NCBI GenBank assembly: GCA_964567485.1
Contig: CAZMMX010000001.1
Location: forward strand, 1 to 64,000
Direction: 5' to 3'
Length of the DNA: 64,000 bases
Source of the DNA: UBA1413 sp964567485
GTDB lineage: Bacteria; Bacteroidota; Bacteroidia; Bacteroidales; Prolixibacteraceae
The notes under the pieces were generated by a model. That model was given only the letters and a program-made list of their open reading frames with translations. It did no database searches and was not told where the DNA came from. This document shows, piece after piece, positions 1-5,625 of the stretch. The translations under genes and the position numbers were made by a program. Positions within the stretch are counted from its first letter, which is position 1; each line of letters opens with the position of its first letter.

Positions 1-37
1 ATTTAGGCAACTATTTCTAGGCAAGGCCTGTTAGGCG

Positions 38-664
38 TTGCGGGAATGCAGGATGTACATCTCAGAAACAGAAGGCGCTAACTTCTGGCTAAGTGTTCTG
101 ACCGATCTTAAAGCCCGTGGGGTAAAAGATATCCTGATTGCCAGCATTGATAACCTTTCCGGCTTCTCAGAGGCGATCCTGAGCGTTTTTCCCCAGGCAG
201 AGGTGCAATCCTGCATTATCCACCAGGTTCGCAATTCCATTAAGTATGTGGCTTCCAAGGACCAGAAGGTTTTCATGAGTGACCTGAAAAAAATCTACCA
301 GGCTCCAAACAAGAGCCAGGCAGAAACTGAGCTGTTAAATCTGGAAGAGACCTGGGGTAAAAAATATCCGGTTGTCATTCGGTCATGGAACAATAACTGG
401 GAAAAACTCTCCACCTATTTTCAGTATGATGATCAGATCCGCAGATTGATTTATACGACCAATGCCGTTGAAGGATTTCACCGGCAGATCAGGAAAGTTA
501 CCAAAACCAAAGGCGTCTTTCCCAATGACATGGCACTTCTGAAGCTAATATACCTGGCCACCGGTAACATCTCTAAAAAGTGGACCCAGCCTCTTCAGAA
601 TTGGGCAATTACAGTACAGCAGTTGAGTATAAAATTTGGTGACAGAATGGAAATCAGCCTTTAA
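38..664 (+). pseudogene. IS256 (Mutator)-family transposase, 3' part
   Basis: C-terminal half of a mutator-type DDE transposase. The fragment begins at the conserved YISETEGANFW segment and continues through the CIIHQVRNSIKYV and YTTNAVEGFHRQIRK motifs, the last carrying the catalytic Glu expected late in this family. About 208 codons remain; complete family members are about 400. The reading frame is closed by a stop at 32-34, and the only start in frame is a TTG inside the conserved region, so the coding sequence is truncated or frameshifted at its 5' end. The window begins here, so the rest of the element may lie to the left. Called a remnant because no intact N-terminal DNA-binding part can be read in any frame of bases 1-40. 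Family call is firm; whether it was broken before or only by a frameshift is not resolvable. Confidence 0.85.
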
Positions 665-675
665 TCTTCAACTCT

Positions 676-790
676 GAAAAGCAAAGGTAGACAGGCTCAG
701 AAACCTGTCAAGGGTATATAAACGGCTCCTAAAGTCGCCGCCCTTGACAGAACCCTGATCCTGTTCAAAAAAGCTTTTAAGAGTTGAATC
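676..790 (-). repeat. Degenerate repeat, copy 1 (second copy near 22.2 kb)
   Basis: Read on the minus strand this segment shares ordered blocks with 22126-22256: a TTAAA-GCTTTTT block, GGATCAGG followed by TTCTGTCAAGGG (741-752), CCCTTGAC (707-714) and ACCTTTGC (681-688). The spacer between TTCTGTCAAGGG and CCCTTGAC is 26 bp here and 43 bp in the other copy. GTCAAGGG and CCCTTGAC are inverted within each copy. Both copies lie next to transposase remnants, so the likely source is the end of an insertion element. Confidence 0.55.
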
Positions 791-863
791 TTTGAGAAAA
801 AAAGATACATTTGAAATGGAAGAAAAAAAAGACCGGACAGAGTTCAATTTACAGACCCTTTTT

Positions 864-1111
864 TTACAATGCAGCAATATTTTTAATCTTAATGGATTTA
901 ATAAACCCGTCAACCACAGAGAGGATATGCCCTTTGTCGGCCTCTTCCATTTTTTCAATCTCGTTAAGGCGTTTAAGCATCTCGGGATCTTTCAGAATAT
1001 TTTCCTCGTCAGTTTCCCCCAATAAATAACCTACGGTTGTACCAACCAGCTTTGCTATTTTTTTAGCCGCTTCAATGCTTGGCTGCATCTCATCCTTCGG
1101 CGCCGGTCTGA
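864..1111 (-). pseudogene. XRE-family HTH regulator, 3' part
   Basis: About 80 codons, beginning at KDEMQPSIEAAKKIAKLVG and continuing TTVGYLLGE. This is the end of a helix-turn-helix XRE domain followed by the linker and C-terminal helix typical of small Bacteroidota Cro/CI-like regulators (LKRLNEIEKMEEADKGHIL). The N-terminal half of the HTH is missing. Homology stops at about 1098-1111, directly beside the left inverted repeat of the neighbouring transposon (1112-1125), and no ATG lies in the conserved part. The frame stays open to 1196 but the added residues run through transposon sequence. The missing 5' part is not found beyond the right end at 5192, so this is not a simple clean insertion. 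Probably once an autoregulator of a mobile or toxin-antitoxin-like locus; that role is inference. Confidence 0.7.
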
Positions 1112-1125
1112 AACACTGCCACTTG
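1112..1125 (+). repeat. Left terminal inverted repeat of the ParB transposon
   Basis: AACACTGCCACTTG, 13 of 14 identical to the reverse complement of 5179-5192. It coincides with the point where the truncated XRE gene loses homology. Confidence 0.6.
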
Positions 1126-1244
1126 CCAGTCTTAACCACTACCATTAAGAGTATAATAAATTGAGTTGTTTGATCAAAAAAGAGTAACACATTCATTAAA
1201 AGACAATTAGCTTGGCATGATATAAATCTTCAGCAAAAATTGTT

Positions 1245-1739
1245 ATGCCAGGATATTTTTACTGTCGGCATTGCGGCAAACGCACCCGCAAGAATCCCCG
1301 GATCAAAAGCCATCAAAGCTATTGTGGCAGCCAGCCTTGCCAGCAGGCCCGTAAGAACCGATGGGAACGGGAGAAGTTGGAGAACTTTCCCGAGTATCAT
1401 GATCGGCGTAAAAAACAAAAGGCACACTGGCGAAAGCACCGTCCTGATCACCAATATCAGCAGCAGTATCGACAAACTCATCCCCTTTACGAAGAAACCA
1501 ACCGTAAAAAGCAACTTTTACGCAATAAAAAAGCCTCACAAATTGCATTTGAAAGCCGTTTTCAAAAGATTGTAAAGACGGACGCGTTAATCGCTGAAAA
1601 CCTTGCCAGTCGCGGGTTATACGAGATCCTGCCCTACAAAATGCGTCCGGGGGAAAAGATTGTAAAGACGGACGCGTTAATCGTGGAAATCCGCGCCCAT
1701 AGCGGCTTTGCGAAGGTTCTGGTACCGCAATCTGGTTAA
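1245..1739 (+). CDS. Zinc-ribbon-like transposon-associated protein
   Basis: Predicted 164-residue basic protein. Residues 7-32 hold a Cys cluster, C7-x2-C10 and C27-x4-C32, that looks like a zinc-binding motif. It is followed by an Arg/Lys/Gln-rich stretch (about 35-95) with repeated Trp/Tyr/Arg patterns such as KAHWRKHRPDHQYQQQYR, which suggests nucleic-acid binding. The C-terminal 50 residues contain two copies of KIVKTDALI, encoded by a 30-bp DNA repeat, so the end of the reading frame may be shaped by binding sites rather than by protein function. ATG at 1245 is the only good start. It is first in the transposon operon, 57 bp before the ParB-like gene. The protein function is not recognised; accessory DNA binding in transposition or its control is inference. 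Confidence 0.6.
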   Translation: MPGYFYCRHCGKRTRKNPRIKSHQSYCGSQPCQQARKNRWEREKLENFPEYHDRRKKQKAHWRKHRPDHQYQQQYRQTHPLYEETNRKKQLLRNKKASQIAFESRFQKIVKTDALIAENLASRGLYEILPYKMRPGEKIVKTDALIVEIRAHSGFAKVLVPQSG

Positions 1740-1753
1740 TTGTAAAGACGGAC
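1564..1753 (+). repeat. Three direct repeats, TTGTAAAGACGGAC core
   Basis: The 14-bp core TTGTAAAGACGGAC occurs at 1570-1583, 1660-1673 and 1740-1753 (spacing 90 and 80 bp). The first two copies are identical over 30 bp (1564-1593 and 1654-1683) and include ACGCGT. They straddle the 3' end of the zinc-ribbon gene, and the last copy lies 44 bp before the ParB-like start. Possible binding sites for the ParB-like or transposase protein. Confidence 0.6.
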
Positions 1754-1796
1754 CACATTGCACGGGGCCCGGCCGGTTTCTATTTTGGCGGGAAAA

Positions 1797-2699
1797 ATGA
1801 CTGGTGTGAGCACCCATAGGAAAATTAAGCTTGAAGATCTGGATACAACGCTCTTGTCTCTGCGTATCACCCGGCCCAAAGATCTTGCCCGTGTACGCCA
1901 GTCGCTGGAGCGCTCAGGCCAGCTGAATCCCATCGTGGTACGTCCCCTTGATGATCGATTCCAGATTCTGGATGGCTTTAAACGCTACGCAGTCGCCCAG
2001 GATTTAGGATGGGAGTCTCTGGAGGCAAGAATCCTGGATATCTCCTTACCGGAGGGTAAGGCAGCCATGCTGAGCTATAACCGCAGCGGACGCTCCCTGC
2101 TGGATTATGATGAAGCCATGGTGATTCACAGTCTCAAGCAGGACCACCTGCTGGATCAGGCAGCCATCTCCCGGCTTACAGGCTATAGCCGCAGCTGGGT
2201 GTGCCGCCGGCTGGCGCTGATAGAAAAACTGGATCCAGGGCTTCAGGATGCCTTGCGCATGGGGGTGATCACCAACTCCCAGGCAAGGTCCCTGGTGCGG
2301 TTGCCACGTGGCAACCAGCAGGAAGTGATGCACTGCATCACAGAGTGGCACCTGACAAGCCGAGACAGTGCAGTACTGGTAGAAAAGTATCTTTCCTCTG
2401 GTAGCCGAAAGGAGCAGCAGTATGTGCTGACGCATCCCATGGAGGTGATCGAGCAAACGGGATCTGGTGAAGAGATCTTCGACATCCGTTTAAGCCATCA
2501 TGGCAACCGGCTTTTGAAAAGCGTGGAACTGCTCCATATCCAGCAGAACATCTTTATCAGCCTGTGCGGACAACATATGACAGGCCAGCTTGGAGAAACG
2601 GAAACCGGGATTTTGGAAGAAAAGATCGATCGGTTGAAAAAAGGAGCGGGTAAGGTTCAAAAGATTATTCATTTTAAAACATGGAAAGATGCAGGATGA
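1797..2699 (+). CDS. ParB-like DNA-binding protein of the transposon
   Basis: About 300 residues. Residues 10-110 form a ParB N-terminal (ParB/Srx) domain: IKLEDLDTTLLSLR, then RSGQLNPIVVRPLDDRFQILDGFKRYAVAQDLGW, where GFKRYA takes the place of the chromosomal ParB GERRxR box. A ParB-type helix-turn-helix follows (LDQAAISRLTGYSRSWVCRRLALIEKL). The C-terminal third is variable and ends close to the transposase start; the two genes overlap by 11 bp. ATG at 1797 is chosen over an upstream TTG (1758) because the ParB domain begins just after it. In plasmid and chromosome segregation such proteins load on parS and use CTP; here, with no ParA nearby, a role in binding transposon ends, target choice or operon control is more likely (inference). 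Confidence 0.8.
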   Translation: MTGVSTHRKIKLEDLDTTLLSLRITRPKDLARVRQSLERSGQLNPIVVRPLDDRFQILDGFKRYAVAQDLGWESLEARILDISLPEGKAAMLSYNRSGRSLLDYDEAMVIHSLKQDHLLDQAAISRLTGYSRSWVCRRLALIEKLDPGLQDALRMGVITNSQARSLVRLPRGNQQEVMHCITEWHLTSRDSAVLVEKYLSSGSRKEQQYVLTHPMEVIEQTGSGEEIFDIRLSHHGNRLLKSVELLHIQQNIFISLCGQHMTGQLGETETGILEEKIDRLKKGAGKVQKIIHFKTWKDAG

Positions 2700-4137
2700 A
2701 TCATTAGAGAACTCAGTGGTAACGTTGCATACCCGGGGATGGACCATCCGGTGGTTATCGCGCGAGTTGGGCATCAGCCGCGAGCGGGTACAACGGATAC
2801 TCAGGGATAACAACAAGAAGCGGGAGACGGGCCAGGCCATACCACGGGAAACAGTTGTGAAACCCTCCAAAATGGATCCATACAAGGAGTACATAGCAGA
2901 ACTTCTGGACACTTATACGGACCCGCCCATCACCTCGCAGCGGGTGCTGGAGAAAATCCGGGAGAAGGGCTATGATGGCGGGAGAACCATCCTGGGGGAA
3001 TATGTGGCCTCAGTGCGGGGAAAACAAGCCGGTGAACCGGTCGTTTATGTGGAGACATCACCCGGCCAGCGGGGTTCACACGACTGGAGCGATTACTCCG
3101 TCTATTTTACGGACTCCGGAACTAAGGAGAAGGTGACTTTCTTCAGTTTCATTTTGAACTACTCCCGGCGGCAGTACATCGATGTGGTGGAAGACAAAAC
3201 ACAAACCACCCTTCTGAGGTGCCTGGTGAATACCTTCATCTATTTTGACGGGGTGGTGCGCCAGGTAAAGAGCGATAACCAGAAGGCCTGCGTGGACCGG
3301 TGGGAACAGGGCAAGCCGGTTTTTAACCGCAGGTTCCTGGAGTTTGCTTCGCACTACCGTTTCAAGCCGCTTACGATCACCCCCGGAAAACCCCGTGAAA
3401 ACCTGCGCATTGAGAGGCCTTTTTACTACCTGGAACAAAGCTTTTTGAACGGACGCACATTCTGTAATGTGAAGGATCTGAAGGATCAGCTGCTGCAATG
3501 GTTACAGGAAGTGAATGACTTGCGGGTTCACCGCACCACCGGGGAAACACCCCTGGCATTGTTCCAAAAGGAGTATCCCTTTTTGCAGCCCCTGCCTGAG
3601 AGTCACTATGACACTTCCCTGACCGGTTACCGGGTGGTAAACAATGAGTCGTGTGTGGAGTGGAGTGGTTTTTATTATGCCGTTCCGGCTCAGTATATGC
3701 ATCAGACATGTCTGGTCAGGGAGAGCCAGGATCAGGTAACCATTTACGGACCCGGTGGCAGTGAGATCATCCGGCACCCCCTGCCGGCAAAAAACACTGC
3801 CGGCAAATATGTCGGTCGGGTGGCACTGCCACAGCGGCAGAATGCATCACCCAGGCTGGAAGAGGTAAAACTACGACTGGAAGCCATGGGAGAGGTCATG
3901 ACCCGGTATATCGAAGAAATCAGCAAACATAAGCCTTCCTCGTACCGGACTCATCTGCGCAGGATATTGTCCCTGAAGGTAAACTACCACCAGCAGGATA
4001 TTATCCTGGCCGTAGCCCGCGCACTCAAACACAAGGTGTATGAATCCGGTGCCATAGAAAACTTCCTGGATTCCCATGCGGAAAAGAAAAATGAATACCG
4101 TTTGTTCTCCAAAAATAATCCGGGTTATGAAGAGTAA
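2689..4137 (+). CDS. IS21-type DDE transposase (IstA-like)
   Basis: A 482-residue protein. Residues 8-40 form a helix-turn-helix (TRGWTIRWLSRELGISRERVQRIL). The central integrase core (about 120-300) has HDWSDYSVYF with the first Asp, VKSDNQKACVD with the second Asp, and PRENLRIERPFYYL with the Glu, in the RIER context equivalent to KVER of IS21 IstA. The C-terminal part has the beta-barrel-like region (GYRVVNNESCVEWSGFYYAVP) typical of IstA/Mu-type enzymes. It would cut and join the element ends with help from the ATPase encoded next. It overlaps the ParB-like gene by 11 bp and the ATPase gene by 11 bp, indicating translational coupling. The DDE residues appear intact, so the element could still be active. 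Confidence 0.85.
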   Translation: MQDESLENSVVTLHTRGWTIRWLSRELGISRERVQRILRDNNKKRETGQAIPRETVVKPSKMDPYKEYIAELLDTYTDPPITSQRVLEKIREKGYDGGRTILGEYVASVRGKQAGEPVVYVETSPGQRGSHDWSDYSVYFTDSGTKEKVTFFSFILNYSRRQYIDVVEDKTQTTLLRCLVNTFIYFDGVVRQVKSDNQKACVDRWEQGKPVFNRRFLEFASHYRFKPLTITPGKPRENLRIERPFYYLEQSFLNGRTFCNVKDLKDQLLQWLQEVNDLRVHRTTGETPLALFQKEYPFLQPLPESHYDTSLTGYRVVNNESCVEWSGFYYAVPAQYMHQTCLVRESQDQVTIYGPGGSEIIRHPLPAKNTAGKYVGRVALPQRQNASPRLEEVKLRLEAMGEVMTRYIEEISKHKPSSYRTHLRRILSLKVNYHQQDIILAVARALKHKVYESGAIENFLDSHAEKKNEYRLFSKNNPGYEE

Positions 4138-4906
4138 AGTGTCAGAAAAGTTTATTGAAAACTGCAACTATCTTGGCTTAAAGAGATTGCCAACGCATTA
4201 TGAATCGGACATTGAAAAAGCCCATAAGGCCAATATCGGTTTTTATGAGTTCCTCGAGGGAATGATCCGGAACGAAGCCGACCACCGCCGGGAGCGCAGC
4301 ATCAGATACCGGCTCAAGAACAGCCGGATTCCCCAGCCGTATCAGCTGCTGCAGGACTTTGACTTTGACTTTCAGCCGAATCTGAGAAAGAAGCTGGTCA
4401 TGGATCTGTCACAGATGGATTTTATCCGGCGTAAGGATTCAGTCCTTTTCGTGGGGGATGTGGGAACCGGAAAATCGCATCTTGCCAGGAGCCTGGCCAT
4501 GAAAGGATGTGAGAAAGGGTTTAAGGTGTTTTACACCACTTGTGCCGATATGATTAGTGACCTCAATACCGGTGTGTATGAAAAGACGCTGGTAAAACGC
4601 ATCCAGAAGTATGTCAATCCGGAACTACTGGTGGTCGATGAGATGGGGCATGACCGCCTGGAACTGGAGGTGACGCGTGAAGCCCACCTGCTTTTCAAGG
4701 TGATCGACGAGCGCTACAAACAACGCCGGTCGTTGATCTTTACCTCCAATGTGGAAGAGCCGGATTGGGCGGATTACCTGGGAGACCCCATCACAACCAA
4801 AGCCATCCTGGACCGTATTTTTCATCACTCCATCGTGGTCCGGATAAAAGGACCAAGCTATCGTGAGTATCAGGGAAAACAGCTGCAGAAAGATTACGGG
4901 CAATAA
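4127..4906 (+). CDS. IstB-type AAA+ ATPase of the transposon
   Basis: About 259 residues from ATG 4127, which overlaps the transposase stop; an earlier ATG (4076) would add 17 unconserved residues. The N-terminal part is helical (NCNYLGLKRLPTHYESDIEKA). The ATPase core follows, with Walker A GDVGTGKSH near residue 109, Walker B ELLVVDEMG, and a sensor region LIFTSNVEEPDW. The arginine-containing RIFHHSIVVRIKGPSYRE end is characteristic of IstB/DnaC-like proteins. In IS21, IstB is an AAA+ regulator that forms filaments or clamshell decamers on DNA, remodels target DNA and recruits IstA. It is the last gene of the four-gene operon and is followed 57 bp later by an intrinsic terminator. Confidence 0.85.
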   Translation: MKSKVSEKFIENCNYLGLKRLPTHYESDIEKAHKANIGFYEFLEGMIRNEADHRRERSIRYRLKNSRIPQPYQLLQDFDFDFQPNLRKKLVMDLSQMDFIRRKDSVLFVGDVGTGKSHLARSLAMKGCEKGFKVFYTTCADMISDLNTGVYEKTLVKRIQKYVNPELLVVDEMGHDRLELEVTREAHLLFKVIDERYKQRRSLIFTSNVEEPDWADYLGDPITTKAILDRIFHHSIVVRIKGPSYREYQGKQLQKDYGQ

Positions 4907-4962
4907 TCCATTAAGGCGGGCAGCGACCATGGGCGAAGTTTTGTACCGATGGTTGTTTGTAA

Positions 4963-4993
4963 AGCGTCAGGAGAGAGTTCCTGGCGCTTTTTT
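4963..4993 (+). terminator. Intrinsic terminator of the transposon operon
   Basis: GCGTCAGGA (4964-4972) pairs with TCCTGGCGC (4979-4987), followed by six T. It lies 57 bp after the ATPase stop and before the right inverted repeat. Confidence 0.75.
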
Positions 4994-5178
4994 GTTTTCA
5001 AACCGGTATCGAACCGATTTAAAAACAGGCGGGCAGCTTCCCGGACTCGTATTCCCCGATGGTGTGAAAAAGATGGTTTCCAAATCTGAAAAAATCATGC
5101 CGGTCTTACTGGAAAATCCAACTTTATTAAACATTGAAAATCAAATGAATGAAAAACGGTGGCAGCGTTTTGTCAAAT

Positions 5179-5192
5179 CAACTGGCAGTGTT
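5179..5192 (-). repeat. Right terminal inverted repeat of the ParB transposon
   Basis: CAACTGGCAGTGTT, the inverted match (13/14) to 1112-1125. Bases 4994-5178, inside the element, show no gene. Confidence 0.6.
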
Positions 5193-5207
5193 AGGTGGCG
5201 ACACTGA

Positions 5208-5466
5208 AATTTTGAGCATTACCTCAAATATAACGACTATCATGATGATACCTTTATTAAGCCCTCTTCAATCCTTGACAGCATTACTTACAAAAACAAA
5301 ACGTGGTTAGAAGTTGAAGATAACCTTGACTCTTTATGGTTACCCGTGAGTTGTTCGAGGTGTGGTAGTATTTACGATACAATGAGAATTTGGTTAATCG
5401 AGCCCAGCACACATTCCGACTCATTGATATTCAGACAGGTTCATCGACAATTTCAGCAAACACAAT
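5208..5466 (+). pseudogene. Possible gene remnant with a CxxC motif
   Basis: This stretch of the 4907-5625 gap holds an 86-codon open frame with no start codon near its beginning (it follows a TGA at 5205-5207). It reads NFEHYLKYNDYHDDTFIKP and later LPVSCSRCGSIYDTMRIW, which looks like ordinary protein rather than noise, with a CSRC pair that could bind metal. It starts 15 bp outside the right end of the transposon, so it may be the 3' end of a gene cut by that insertion. No family recognised. The remaining bases to 5625 contain nothing I can support. Confidence 0.3.
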
Positions 5467-5625
5467 AAAATTGAAAGGGCAACAATCCGAATAGAATTCC
5501 CATGATGACCATCAAACTGCGCCACAGGATAACACCGCTCAGGATAACGGCTTTCGAAAAAAACACCACAAAACGACTTTGCGTGAACCATATATAGGGT
5601 GATTTCTCCGGTGCAGTCAACCAGG

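Larger units (their letters stand above)
1112..5192 (+). mobile_element. ParB-carrying IS21-type transposon, about 4.1 kb
   Basis: Ends are defined by AACACTGCCACTTG at 1112-1125 and the inverted CAACTGGCAGTGTT at 5179-5192, matching at 13 of 14 positions. Between them lie four co-directional genes: a zinc-ribbon protein, a ParB-like protein, an IS21-type transposase and an IstB-type ATPase. The last three overlap or nearly abut, and a terminator follows at 4963-4993. The left end sits exactly where homology to an XRE gene stops. No target-site duplication could be recognised in the immediate flanks (left GGTCTGA, right AGGTGGC), so the exact boundary may be off by a few bases or the flanks may have rearranged. 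Classical IS21 elements encode only IstA and IstB; the two additional genes make this one unusual. Confidence 0.65.
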
